Shown: one piece after another, positions 13,501 through 28,500 of the stretch
How the letters are laid out: every line of letters starts with the position of its first letter
Position numbering within the stretch: position 1 is the first letter of the stretch
From: Anas platyrhynchos
Taxonomy: Eukaryota > Chordata > Aves > Anseriformes > Anatidae
Reading direction: 5' to 3'
Length of the DNA: 64,000 nucleotides
NCBI RefSeq assembly: GCF_047663525.1
Contig: NC_092588.1
Coordinates: 106,101,001-106,165,000, forward strand
The notes under the pieces: generated by a model
Told to the model about the DNA's origin: nothing
The model's database searches: none
The model's input: the letters and a program-made list of their open reading frames with translations, nothing else
Translations under genes and position numbers: made by a program

Positions 13501-16500
13501 GACCCAGTTCAGTATGTCCATCACATTTCCACCTGGGCCCTTTTGCTCCTGATCAGAGAAGTCTGAACTACTGTATGCCCCATCTGTCCGCATTGTCACA
13601 GGTATAGTTTTATCCTCACAACCTTGCAGACATTCTTCAGCAGTCCCGTTCTCAAGATGGTCAACTCCAAGAGGCTCAGTATTCACATGATGTCGCAGGG
13701 CTGTTACAGAATTGTGCTTCCCAGCACTTTCTATTGAAGAATAGCAATGTAGTGTTTTGCCATCACGTTTCCTGATCTTTTGATGGTTTTGTACAGCTTC
13801 TATGACACAAATATTAAGAAATTAACACATTTTTTCTCCCCATCTTTCCTTATAGAGCTAATACATCATAGTAATAAGGCTGCATTACCATCTTTTCAAG
13901 TGATGTTCCCTCAGACAAGTAGTATGAAGCACTTAAGAATGCTTTCAGAAATATTTTCCATACAGAGATCAGATGTTATTATTTACAACCAACTTTTTTT
14001 TTTTTTTCCCCGTGAAAAAGATGTAGATGTATGTAGGTACAAAGCAGTCCCACCCAAAAAAATATATTTTCCAACTTCAATCATTAAAACTATTCTCCCC
14101 AAATTTTCCTACCAGGGAGGGCCATAAGACTGATGGTCTATCCAGCTCAGTGATTTATTTCCAGTTTTAGCCCAGTTTATTTCCAGTTTTATTGATGTTC
14201 AGAAAAAGCAACACAAGCATTTGCCAATCAGGATGTAACTCTCTGCTTAAAGCAAGCAGCAGCTTTGAGCCAGCAGCTGCACTTTCATATTTCAAGGATA
14301 ACGTGCAGGCCAATGACAATTATATCCTGCCATAAACAGAGTAAGGGAGTTCTTAACTATATTCCCGGTTTTATGATTAAACATGCATACATTTTTAAAG
14401 CATTAGTTTTTTAAATTTCTGTCTGCAGTCTACTCATGCAAGATTCTGTCTTTAATGACATAACCTACTTTAAGCTGGACCCTTAAAAAAACCTTCCTAA
14501 AAGTGAGTCTTTTTTTTGTGTGTGTGTGTGTGTGTGTTTGTTTTTTTAAGGACAGGAGTTTGTACCGCTTAGATAAAAAACAATACCAAGAGATTCACAA
14601 TCGCATCAGTTTTATAAAGTTATTCTAGCAGCAAGAAAGCATGTCCAAATGCTCTCTGAGATTCTCTGTGCTATACTTTTGTTTTGTTCCTTTTCAAACC
14701 ACGTTTTATCATTAGATGGTAATCCATTTTCTTCTGTATGCAGACAAAACATACTGTTCCAGGAAAGTCTAAGCAGTAAAGACAACGAACTTCTAATTCT
14801 TATACAACATTTGGATGTGAGTTTTTTTATAGTGTACACAAACATTATTGGACACAGCAGTGGCAGTATCCAAGCAAGAAAGAGATCAAGAGATCTGTGT
14901 ATGTCGACACACCATTACATGGTATAAAGAACAACACATGAACAAAATGGTTTTGAAGAAAGGATATACTGATTTAATTGGCACAACTTGACCCCTGTTG
15001 GAAAAATAAAAAAGAATAGTGCGCTTCATTATTGCTGTGACTATTTCTCCACTGCTAGAACTTACAGTAATACTCCTCAAGCAGCACCAAAGGCAATATC
15101 AGATTTGAAAGCACTAATTTAATTCCACAGGTGAAAACAAACCTCCAGTGATCTGTCTCCCAATAAACTTTAAGCACGTTCTAACATGGTAGCTCCTACT
15201 GAATGTTTTAGTAGAAAAACTGATCAAAAATATATTTCCAAGATTGCTACAAAATATACTAGGAGGAAAAGGGGACAGTTAAGCCTTATGAAACTTACAA
15301 GGCCAATTTCCTTAAAGATAAATGAGCTCTGACATCTCCTTCAGTCAAAGCTACATCTTAGAAGTTCTAAGATCATACAGTGTTTCATAAAGCTATTTAT
15401 AAGCTGCAGTCACATAAAGCTTCCAGATGTTTCTCATCTCATCATGAAAAACATATTTCCTTTACTATTTGAGTCTCAGTAGATCACGCATGGGAAAATG
15501 AAACCCTTCACTAGCAAGAAGAAAGAAAAGAAGAGTCAGAAGGTAGTTTTCTGTATATAGAAGATTTCTCATGCTCCTTTGTGCCAAACAGTTCTGAGCT
15601 CTTAAGTTCCTCCACACTTTAGAGGGAAGAAATACAGTTTCTTATTTCCCCCCTAGAACAACTTCAGTTAGACAAATGGGGAGTTTACCTTGAACACTGA
15701 ACTACACAATAGTACTGAGTATAAGGAACTTTACATTCCGACTATCCTCACACAATTTGTCATGTGCCTACATCAGGGCCTAGAATATTGATACATACCA
15801 TCCCCTGAAAAGCTCCCTCTGAGAAATAGATCAGAGACTCATTATCAAGCCCTTTTCATCCAAACGATCCTCTCAAAGATCGTTATTTTAAAGAAAAAAA
15901 TTTACTTTTCCTAGGGAATCTCACTCATTCACAGTGCCACTTATCCCAATTATTAAGTTTTGTCCTCAGACCTACAACTTGGAATCTAGTAGCTTCAAAC
16001 CCTTTCATTGCTGCCTTCCCCCACTTCTGAGAGAAGGTTAAGATTACTTTGAACTGGAAAAAACATCAAAAGCTACCACATGCTACTGTGAAATATGTCT
16101 TTGATGAATGATGGAGAAAGAATAGAAATAAGCAATCCAATGCTAACATCAAGTGCCTTGGAACAAAATAAACTGAGTTTTGTAATTCAAATATTTGTTC
16201 CCAATTGTCCACATTGCAGGACAATTGATTACATTTTCTCTACCCTAGATAACAAAGTAAATTTCTGAAACAAGATTTCTTTTCCTCTCAAAAAGAAGAA
16301 CCAGTTCCAGATTAAGATGCTGGATTTTTTTCTCACAGTAATCTATCTGTCAAATCACAGAATAGTTTGGGTTGGAAGGGACCTTAAAGATCACTAGTTC
16401 CAATTCCCCTGCTATGGGCAGGGACGCCTTCCACTAATCCAGGTTGCCCAAAGCCCCATCCAGCCTGGTCTTTGAACACTTCCAGGGACGGGGCAACCAC

Positions 16501-19500
16501 AGCTTCTCTGGGCAACCTGTGCCAGTACCTCTTCACCCTCATAACGAAGAACTTCTTACTAAGATTTAATCTAAATCTCCCCTCTTTTAGATTCATAGAA
16601 GACATTACTCCTTGTCCTATAGCTACACTCTCTGACAAAGAGTCCCTCCCCACTTTTTGTGCAAGCCACCTTTATGTACAGTAAAACCACTATAAGGTCT
16701 CCCAAGAGCATTCTCTTTTCCAGGCTGAACAACCCCAACTCCCTCAGCCTCTCTTCATAGGAGATGTGTTCCAGCCCTTTGATTATCCTCACAACCCTCT
16801 TCTGCACTCATTCTAGTATGTCCATGTCCTTCTTGTGATGGGGGCCCCAGAGCTGAACGCAGTGCTCAAAGGTGGGGTCTCACAAGAGCAGAGGGAGAGA
16901 ATCATCTCTCTCAACCTGCTCTTCATGCTTCTTTTGATGCAGTCCAGGATACTGTTGGCTTTCTGGGCTGCAACCATGCACTACCAACTCATATTGATTG
17001 TCTCATCAGCCAACACCTCCAAGACATAGAATCTCTTCTGGTTTACAGCAAAAACTCATCACTATCAGCACAGTGTTTGCAAATGCCTGGCAGTAGCAAC
17101 TGCATGCTTTTCAAGGACAAAGAGTAGTATTTCTCTGACAAAAATAAAAAACCCCTCCACGGAAACTTTCTAACATCGACAGGCCTCAATTTTTCAAATC
17201 TTCTCCAGTAACGTGAGTTTTAGGGTGTTTTATACACTTGTTATTCTTTGAAGTTATAAACAGTATTCTAGTTTTCGGTACAGCAAACTTACACACACAT
17301 ACATATGAAACAAATAATTACGGAGAACATTGCACACCTGAAACTAACTGCACAAGGCTGCATTTCCTAAAATGATATTATCTTGAGAGGTCTTCATATG
17401 GTCTTAAAGGCAGAAATGAGGTCCGCTTAATAACTCACATCATATGGACTTTAATCTCAAGGTCATAAAACATACACAGGTCCTTAGGGATTCAGTCTTA
17501 TCTTCGTATGTTACATTTAATGCCACTACCTTGTGTCTCCTGCTATCTGGTATTAAAGCAGATACCAAGGTACCTCCAGGATGCTCCTTTTCACCCCTGC
17601 TCTTAATATCTATATGCAGCTTCTCCGCTATTCTGGGATCCAAACCAAAAAGATCAGATAAAATGAGTATAGCTCTGTAGCAGGCCAGATTTAGCTCAGA
17701 ACCCTGTTGTACATACTACTTGAAGAGACTCAGCTCATCCCAGACGTGGTCTTCCCATCTTCCCTCATCTCCTCTCACCATAAGCCTGCATACAAACAGT
17801 GCATGTTGGAGAATCCAAATTAACAAAATCTTCAGCATTGGGCTGCAAGATTCTTCAAATGCTTCTTCACATGCCTGCTCTAACTGTAGATGGCTTTATT
17901 CTCAAACTACACGGGAAACAGGTTTTCAAATTTATAAAAAAAAAAAAACAAAAAACAAAAAACAAAAAACAAAAAACACAAAAACAGGAATGTCTTATTA
18001 ACCTTAAATTATGGTCTAAGGTTATTGGTCTGATGTTAACTGCAGGTATGGTCAACTTTGTTACTGGAGTTGTACTAAACTGGTAGTACTATAAGTACTA
18101 AAAGTACTACCAAAACCAAGACAAAATGCTTTTAATTTAAATTTGGCAAAACCTCATTGCCTTCTGAGGCTTTCACAATGGTATGTTTCTTTGTAAAAAC
18201 ATGAATGATAAATCTTGCAGTTTACATATATGTACAGGTTCTTCAAAGAAGTTATTCAAAGTGGTATCATCTTGGATGGAACAGAGAAAGCTCTAATTGT
18301 TACAGATATTTTACAAAACATTTGACTGTACAAAGAAATCAGTCAAGGAGTTATCTTCCTAAAAGGATAGATCCAGACAGACAGAAGAACTGACGTTCTT
18401 GGGGAAAAAATACTTCAGCGATATCACCAGCAAGTTGATTTTCTCCCTAAGATGAAACTGTGTCAATGTTGGACAAGAACTTAGGGCAAAATCATTAAGA
18501 TCCAGCCCCGTCCCCACTTCCCCCTTTTTTTTTCCAGAAGGTTGCATCTCTGAACACCAGCATAGGTATTACAAATACAAGGCAAGGGCCACTGAAAGTC
18601 AGAATAAGAAAGACAGAAAGACAGCTGTCCTGGGCTTCAAGGGGGGGAAAAAAATCATAGTTCTCCTTTAGAAGATGTGAATAGGAAAGATGCAACAGGA
18701 GACCTGGAATCTAAAGTTCTCCTTGTGGTGGATGAGAAGGGGATCTGATACCCCTCAGAGTTTATTTTACTTGTCATTTGATTGAGCCTTGATCAAGAAA
18801 TCAAATTCAGGATATCAGGGGACAACTGTCTAGCTCAGTTCTGGAGCTTGAAGCCACAGATTTGCTGCACTGAATTGGTCGGGATTAAATTGATAAAACT
18901 GGCTTAAGATACTGTCCTTATATTTTGGTACCTCCTAAGTCAATTCCTTTGGAATACAACCTAAAACCAGATTCATCAGGGTCTAGACTTGTATCAGAGT
19001 TTCAGATTTAATGGGGTGGGGAAACAGCACAATGGTTCACTTTCAAAGCTCTTAATAATGCAGTGTACTTATTCCATACAGTATCTCTACAACCTGAACT
19101 ACAGAAAAAAAAAAATGGTAGAGCAAATAAAAGAAAAATTAAAGATTGATAAGTACACTCTGGAGAGGCAACTACAGAAATATGAATCTAATTTCAAGGT
19201 ATCTATTGCTCTTGAGGGCAGAAGGAAAACAACATCTGTTCTATGATGTTAAAGCACTAAGGTTTTTTCTCAATGCATATATGGATAATTGTTCAAATTA
19301 TTTTTTAGAATTATACTGAGTATTTTGTTACAAAATTATACATTATGTTGCTCTGTATCATGAATCTGAAAATTAATGCACCATTATATAATTCAGGAAG
19401 ATATGAATGAACAAAATAGTCGTAAGAGCTTCTTAAATTTTACAATGTAATTATGTTACCATGTGTTTGTTTAGGACCAAAAAGAATTTGTCGTGCTATA

Positions 19501-22500
19501 ATAACAAAGGTACAAACATGAGAGGTATGTTTTGACTACATTGACTATCATCTGCTTTGACTATTTCTAAGAATTTGATTTCTGAATTGTAACAGCAGAT
19601 TAAAATTGGGTTTTGTTTATAAGAGCAATGTAGCATAACTGGCTGTTCAAATTAAAATTTGCAATTATTTTCAAATATTCTATTCACACATGTACTTGAT
19701 CAGACAATCACAAATAAAAGTATTTAAGTCTGTCCAAAAAGCGTTACACAAACAGTACCCAATCTGATGATAAGGTTACACCAAGGAATTTGCATACTAA
19801 CGCATTTACATTTACTGGAACCTACCTTCTGTAATAAACAGTCTTCTTTTTTCAGGCCGTGCCTTATCCTGAGCAGAAGCTGAAGAAAGAAGGTACCAAT
19901 ATTTATTTATTTTTAATTAAAAAAGAGACAGCTTCAACAGAATTCCAATACTTGACATGACATCTCACCCAAGATAGGATCATTTTCCCGCTTCTCTCTT
20001 TTTCCTTTTGCACTGTCAATGCACATCCAGAGTTCTTCCAACAAGAATTTTATTTTTTCTGTTAAACAAAATGTTTTTATAAATTGAGGAAAACTTCAGT
20101 GGCTCAGAGAGCCTACATTTTTTTTCTTTGTTCTTACTCAAAACACAGACATGCCTACAACTAAATATACACAAAAATTAAGACAACTGGGCATTTTAGC
20201 TTGAGAGGAAGAAAAAGAACTAAATTAAAAGTTAAATGCTGAAATTGGATTCCAATTCAGGACAATCCAAAAGGCAGCAAAAACACGTGAAGACCCAGAA
20301 ACAACCAGAAGGTCTGCCCCTTTCATAGAATTTTAATTTTCACAAAAAACAAAATGCAAGCACTGAAAAGCAAGACATGGAAAGCAGAAGTTTGTCTTTT
20401 GCCTGTAAATCATCTTCAGAATTTTCTAGACAATATAAAAGCAATGCTAGTATTTTAAGAAGTGTAGAAATACAAAAATATGGTTGCTTAAAGCTTGGCC
20501 TCTGTCTGCCCTTAGTACATTAGAGGAAGTTTTGAATGAGTTAGCTCCACTGTGCCATTAGGTTTGGATAATTTGTAGCAGATATTGTACATCATTACAA
20601 ATAAATAAAAAATAGAATAGTATAGAAAAAAAAATAAACATCCTGGCTTTCCACTTGAATTAGAGCCCCACACAGCCTTTGTAACAGATTACACTGTCTT
20701 GTCTCTTTTGCTTTGCATACTTCTTTTATGATGTTGTTCAGCTGCAAGACAGTGGGAATGTTCGTTTGTTTGTTTTTCAGTGTTTGCATTCTGGTTTACA
20801 ATTACAAATCAAACTGCTGCGCATACACATGGGGTAGACCGTAGTCATTTTAATGAATCAATTATCTTCCTTATTGCAAAAGTTAAAATATTCATCTATT
20901 ACATTCTTCCCTCAATTACATATATTTCTATCAACTACATCTACTCTTGACAACAGAGGATACTAACAGAATTGCTATAAGAGTGTAACTCCAAGAGCTT
21001 CAAATGCTTTAAAAAACACAAGGAAGAGAATAAGCAATTTTCCAGAAGTCTTACAAATAATTCATAATGGTTTGGTCTGCACAGAGACAGGCCTTGCAAA
21101 AATCTTACCTTTGTCAATATCTGTTTTAAGATCTTCACTTGAACTCTGGGTCTCTGCATGTTTAACTATTGAGAAGTAGAAGAGAAAAGGAAGTGTTCAA
21201 ATGGAATTATTAACACACATAAATCTGAAGGTAATCAAAACTGAGTACATACCCTTTCTGCACTTCTCTTTAAGAACACCATCAAGTTTTCCCTGTTAAA
21301 AATAACTACTGTTAATTTTTCATTCAATACTCAGCTTGTAGAAAACTACCTAAATTACCATGAAATCTAAATCTACATTTCAAATGTCATGCCTCAGTTT
21401 CAAAATTCACCATCTCTTAAGGTGAATTGCTATGTTTATTTACTCAATACCCCCAACAAATGAACTTTCACTATTTCAATGTCTGTATTACAACTTGCAT
21501 TTTTTTTTTCTTCCATAAGTACTCAAGAAAACCACACCTACAAAACAGGAAAGTCTTACCTGTGCCTTCTTTAGTTCCTTTTCAAGCTTTTTCTTTTCAG
21601 ATTTCAATAGTTTAAAGTCTTGACTATGTTTTGTTGCAGCCTCTTCAAAAGAGAGAACCAAAATTCGAGTTAGACACTAAACAAAGAAACTACTTTAACT
21701 ACTACTGGTTACTAGTTTGCACATCATATTATGAGAAAAACAGGAGCATGAAAAACGTACTGAAGTTATATTTTAGCTCATCAAGCCTTCAAACTTTAAG
21801 CACAACTCATACATGTATCTTTTCTCTATCTGCATATCTCGTGTTCTAACCTACTAAAATACATTTATTGCTTTTTCAACTTACAGGCAAGAAACAAGAA
21901 CGTTTCACATTGTACTTAAGAACAACATACACTAAGTAAAAACGGGAGCAAAATTAGGAGTGAAGTCAATGTTTTTTCACGTGCTTCATTCTGTTATTTA
22001 GAACAGAGGTTCTGGTTCAAAGATGAAAACACTACAGCCAACTGCATTACAAAATGTAGGTAGCACTACTATAGGTAGCACAGATAGACATAGAGTACTC
22101 TAACTCTCAATATCTAGCATCAACCTTGAGAGAGTGCAAATGGGTGGGAATAAACAGGCTATAGCAGATAAGTGAGGTTCCTGGGGAAATTCATAAGCCA
22201 CGGGGATGCTTGAAAGAGCTTTGTGAAAATCAGCTTGGTGACATACACAGAGAGCAAAGAGAGTTGGAACCTGTCTGCTGACCAGATCAAGTCACAGAAG
22301 ACAACATCTCAAAGAAAGATCATTAAAAGGCAGATCAGGTGGTAGGATGACAAGAACTAATTATGGGGAAAAAATCAGGACTGACAAAAGATAAACCAGT
22401 CACTAAAACTGGGAAAAATACAAACTATCTCATAGTATTTTGTTGTAGCTCTGCCAGAATTTGCATTTGGGGCTAGAAGGTATAAAAACCTTGCTGCCAT

Positions 22501-25500
22501 GTACAGGAACTCTAAACTACCTGTACTTTACAGTAGGATTTTGGGGGCTTCTAACATTAAGACACAAGTCACTCAGTTTGTTGTGGCCAGTTAACAAAAA
22601 ATAATGTTTTAGGTATATGGATATTTAAACTGTGGTAAGCACAGCTGTACCAAACCAAACTGAAAAAACAAAACAACACCGTAACTGCCAGAATATTTAC
22701 AAATCAGCAAATATGTCAGGATCACTACATCTTTAAATATGAATATAAATACAAGTAGAAGAATCCTATCAAGATTATTGGTGCACTGGAGCGCTTGCCC
22801 TGCGAGGACAGGTTCAAGGAACTAGACTTGATTAGCTTGAGAAGAAAAAGCTTTGAAAGGATCTAAGAACAGCTTTCCTATACCTACAAGGTATCAAGAA
22901 GACAGAACCAGTACATTCAGTGGGGCATGGTGGGAAGATGGGACAAGAGAGGTTCTAACTGGCGGTAAGGAAAAGCTTTTTCACCATGAGGGCAACCTGG
23001 GAGCGGATCAGATTGCCTCCAGGCTGGTCAGCTTACATCCTTTGAGGTTTCCTTCAAACTTGATTTATGCAATGAGCCTGATATACTCTATTGAAAATAT
23101 TCTGCAGAACAGCAGATGTATTTCAGAGGCTAAGCAGCACAGAGAGACCTGACTTGTCTTGCCCCCCGGGGCCTCAGAGTTAGTTTTTCTTTAACTTTTT
23201 CAATTGCTTTTTTGGATGCAAAAGGAATCAAGAAATGGAACAGGATGACAGCACTGGTGACACAATATAGAAAGTTACCTTCAAGTTTCTTCACTTTTGC
23301 TTCCAGTTTCTTTCTCCTGTTAAAAACAAGACATTAACAGATCATTTTTTGAATAGGATAACATTGTATGAAAAAGCACCAGAAAACCCATCTGGCCATT
23401 TCAGAGAAAGCACACTTCATAAATTCAGGGCCTATGAGACCAATATGCCCCCGAATTTGAAAACTTAAATCAGCAGCATGCTGATGACATTCTTACAACA
23501 GCCACATCTGTTACAGAGGCAGTCTGCTCTTTTCTTAAGTGAGTCAGTCTGCTAATCCAGGCATATAACTTCAGCTACAACTTGTAGCAACAAAAACATC
23601 CTGAGAAAATTGCTTTTGTTTTTTGTTTTGTTTTGTTTTGTTTTGCATTTCTGTGATGTAATGATGCATTGGGTTTACTTGGTAAGGTTTTGGTAGTGGG
23701 ACAGGGTGACCTCCGTGAGAAATGACCAGACATTGTCCCCATGTCAGACACTGCCAGTTCCAGCCAGCCCCAAAACAGACTCACTGCAGGGCACAGCTGA
23801 ACCACACACTATCACCTCTGTGATAACACATTTAAAAGAGTGAAAAACACTGTGCAGCAACCGTGAGAGAGAGGAATAAGAGAAATGTGACAAACAACCC
23901 TGCAGACAGCAAGGTCAATGAAGGAGCAGGGGAAGGAGGTCTTCCCTGTGCTGGAGCAAAGTATTCTCCAGCAGCTTGTGGAGACCATGGAAAAGGAGGC
24001 TGTCCCTCTGCAGCCCATGGACAACTACATCAGAGTGGATATCCACACTGTGGCCTGTGGAGGACCCTGCAGGACTGCATCCCATGGAAAGGACTCAAAA
24101 TAGAGCAATTCTTGAAGAACTGCAGCGTGTGGGATGGATTCATCTAGAAGCAGTTCACAAAGGACTGTACCCCATGAGTGGGACCCCATGCTGGAGCACA
24201 TAAGGCATGTGAGGAGGAGAGAGTGGCAGAAAAAGAGTTATGAACCGACCATAACCATTCCCTATCTCCTCTGTGCCACTTGTGGGGAAAGGAGGTAGCA
24301 AAATTAGAAGTGAAGCTGCACCTGGGAGGAGAGGGGTGGGGAGACAATGTTTTTAGTTTTGTTTTTATTACTCACTATACTATGCTGCTATTAATTCAAT
24401 TAATTTGCCATTAAGTCTGTTTTGCCCATGATAATAATTGGTGAGTGATCTTTTTGTCCTTAACTCAACACACAAGTTTCTTTTCATTGTATTCTCTCCC
24501 TGTGTCTTGTTAGGAAGGGGGGACTGAGATGGCAGCTTGGTGGGCACATTGCAGCCAGCCAGGGTCAACCAGACGCAAATGCAGACAGGTTAGTCTTATT
24601 CCTTAAAAACAATTAAACTTTGTTTATAATCATTAGCAATGACATCCTCGGGTATAGTCTTCAGCATCACTTATGTCCTACAGATTCTTGTTCAGAATAT
24701 CCTGCTGTTTGCTAAATTCAAAACAAAACCAATTATTCAGCCTAAACTTCTTAATTCAGCACTTCCAACCCCACATTATATGCAAAACAAACAGAACTGG
24801 AAAAAAAAAGAAAAAAAAAAGTACACATACTGCCAATGCTCACAGATCACTTTGATGAAGATCAATACTGTTCATCCATTCCTCACATTACAGCTTTTAT
24901 AACAGACTAAGATTTGCAGCCTTAGCCCTTCAGGATGTGGAAGCTTTAATCATCACTTCAGATGTTAACTGGAGGGCATTTGAGAAACCACTCAGAGAAC
25001 TAACCAACTAACTAATTGTCACCAACTAACCACCTTTGGAATGTTTAGCAGTAAAAGTACTTGAACTTAAAAGACTGATGCTCTCGGGCCTCTTCTGCCT
25101 GAACAGGTTCATAATTAATTCTCCTTAAACTCAGATGACTGCTTTGACAGTCAAGCCACAGGTGAGAATTTCATAAAAAATAATCATTTTAAGACATCTT
25201 TGAAGTGCAAAAGAAAAAAAAAAAGGGGGGGGGGATGTCTTTCAAAAATAACAGGTAACAAACTTACGCTTTTCTGTAGATTGTCTTCTGACAAATACAC
25301 AGAAGCAATGCATTTACAAACGGATAAGAACCTGAACAACCAGACAGCCAATAAATGCCAACATTTTATCATTGCAATGATATTTGCCATAGAATTACTT
25401 TTATAAGTGCTTTCATTACCTTTTGACTTACTATTTTCACCAATTATCATTATTAATTATTTTTATTGCCTTTATAGTGGTATACTAATTTTATCAATCT

Positions 25501-28500
25501 ATACAATTACATAAAGAAAAAAAATGTTAACTAATAATTAAAAAAGCAAATTTTCTAGATGATGCATTTGGACAGAACTCCTCTTATGCTACACAACTCA
25601 AGCTCCTATCTGATCTTCAAGATGCATGCACATCTTCATCTGACAGAACGCTACGCTAACAGAAATTGCATTCAGAAGAATACATACAGTATTATAAACT
25701 ACAATAAATATAATGTGATTATATTTACAATACTCAACAGTTAAAAATAAAAAAGGAAAAAAACTGTGTCCGTCATATCTTTTTTTTATCAGTAGAGAGA
25801 ATATGAAGTTTTAATTAAATAAGCAACCTTACTTCTGGAACAGACTTCAGTTTTGAACACTTCTTTCAAATCTCCTCTACAGAAATGATTTCATATTGAG
25901 AATCTTCTTAACAGTGGACACGCTAGATGATTTATCTCAAGTTATCATGGTTCTTGTAACTTCAGAAAGGAATTACCATCCTTGTAAGCATTCAAATTTC
26001 AACTAAACAATGGCCTAAGCAACCCAACTTTAAAACTGGCTCTGACTGGCAGACTGGACCAAGGGTCTTTGGAGATTGATTGTTTTTAATTTAAATAATT
26101 CTGCAGTAACTGTAGGTTAACATTCACTATATGAACAATTCACTAGAGTTCGTTCCACTTCTGAAGAAACTCAGCTTGCAAACAGATGTGATTGACTGCT
26201 TAAAACAGCCTCAACACTAAATATGCATGAATTAGCTACAGAATCACAGAAGTGATCACCCAGTTTTGTGTTATCTACAAACTTGCTCTGCCCCATCTAC
26301 CAGGTCATTAATGAAGATGTTAAACACAACTGGAGCCAGTAATGGCCCCTGAGGTATACTGCTAGTTACTGTCCTCCAACTAGACTTTGTGACACTGGTC
26401 ACCACCCTGTGGGCCTGTCCATTCAGCCAATTTTAAGCCCACCTCATTGTCTGTCCATCTAGCCCAAACATCAACAGCTTGTCTGTAAGGATCTTATGGA
26501 AGGACAGTGTCAAAGGCCTTACTGCAGTCCAGGTAGACAATAGTCTCTGCTCTTCCCTCATCCATCTGGCCATCAGAGAAGCTTGTCAGGCTGATCAAAC
26601 ATGACTTCCCCTTGCTGAATCCAACCTGACTACACTTTCTTGTCCTTCATGTGCCTGGAAATGGCTTCCAGGACTAGCTGATCCACCACCTTGCTGTGGA
26701 TCAATGTGAGGCTGACCAGTCTGTCTGATCAGCTCCTGTGTCCTCCTCCTTCTCACCGATATGAGTGACAAATAGGGGATACGATATATATCTATATTGG
26801 CAGGCTACACTGCCTGGACACCCAGGTTGTCAGTTTCCTCCTGAGATGACACCAACAGTGCACTCTGCTGCTCTTAAAATGGGAAGATGTGTTATGAATT
26901 CCTTCAAGCTTACAGAACAGAGTACTTAAATGTGCAAAAACGTGCAGTCTGGCAGAAGTGGCAACAAGAAGTGACAACAGTGACAGACTGCTTTTACAAT
27001 CTTTTGCATGATAGGAGCTTGCTGCTGTATTTGTGAGTACCATGTGCTTCACAAGGCATGAAAGACACAAGAATATATCATATGAGGTTCTCAGTGAATG
27101 CTCCAATTCCTCACTCATCTCTGTGGCCCTTCACTGGAATTATCTCCAGTACATCCATGTCTGTCTTCTACCAGGGAATCCAGGACACGGTAGTCCAGGT
27201 GTGGCCCCACTAGTGCTGGAAAAAGGGGAAGAATCACTTCCCTAAACATGTTGGTAATAACAAAATAACTTAGGAACATCAAAAATGATAGTCTTGAGTT
27301 CCTTCAAGGAAGGAAAAACCAAAGGAAGGAGTAATCAGTGAAGTCCTATTGGGATGTGTGCTGGAACACATCAGAAATAAAAGCTGAATACAAAAAGTAG
27401 CAGAAAGTAAGCATTAGTGTTGTCCTGGTTTCAGTTAGCACAGAATTAATTTTCTTCCTAGTAGCTGGTGGAATGCTGTGTTTTGGCTTAGGATGAGAAG
27501 AGTGCTGATAACACCCCGATGCTTTAGTTGTTGCAGAGCAGTGCTTATACTAAGCCAAGGACATCTCAGCCTTTTGCTCTGTCCTGCCAACGGACAGGCT
27601 GGGGGTGCAGTAAGAGCTGGGAGGGGACAGACCCAGAACAGCTGACCCAAACTAGCCAAAGGGGTATTCCATACCATCTGACGTCATGCTAAACAATATA
27701 TAGGGGTGGCTAGCCGGGGGGAGGGGGCCGGACTGCTCGGGGTTAGGCTGGGCATCGGTCAGCGGGTGGTGAGCAATTGCATTGTGCATCACTTGTTTGT
27801 ACATATTATTATTATTTCCCTATTATCACCATATTATTATTATTGTTATTATTGTTATTTTGTTATTATTATTTTGTTATTATTATTTTCCTGTCTTATT
27901 AAACTGTCTTTATCTCAACTCACGGGCTTCACTCTCCATTTCTCTCCCCCGTCCCAGAGAGGGAGGGGGGAGGGTGAGCGAACGGCTGCGTGGTGTTTAG
28001 CTGCCGGCCGGGTTAAACCACGACAAGTGTTAATAAATGTGAAGCGATGTACATGGAGGAAAGTTACCGCAACTACAAACTCACAACACCCAGCTGTACA
28101 CCGGCTGGTTAAATTTTGAGTTTATAAGGAGCTTTCCAAACAACACTGAGAAGTCACAGTTCCCTTCCACAGCTGATTTAGAGGCTAGGAGTATAACACC
28201 ATTAAAACACAACTAGACAAATTATTTACAAAGTCCATCAAAAGCTGTAAGACATGACAATCATGCATAAGCTCCAGCTAAGGAAGCCTCTGAGTGACTT
28301 GTTATTGGAAAAACAATTTGTTAAAAGAACAAACAAACACAGAGTATCACTCACACAGCATCGCTTTTTACTATTTCTTCTTTAATTTTAACGTATTCCA
28401 GTTGACTCTCCTGATAAATCTTGAGAGAACTCTGTGAAAAAAAAGAATGCACAATGAAAACATGTCCTTATGAAGGAGATGAAAATAAATATAGCATTTT

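Larger units (their letters stand above)
12836..19825 (-). other. ICE1 introns 12 and 13
   Basis: Intron 13 (12836-13446) shows nothing notable. Intron 12 (13797-19825) is 6 kb and holds one CR1 copy, a TG repeat and an A-rich tract; the rest is unique AT-rich DNA with no supported gene. Confidence 0.7.

Noticed and set aside
14840..14880. 'cagtggcagtatccaagc', which looked snRNA-like
   Set aside because: No further match to a known snRNA, and no promoter or 3' box element nearby.
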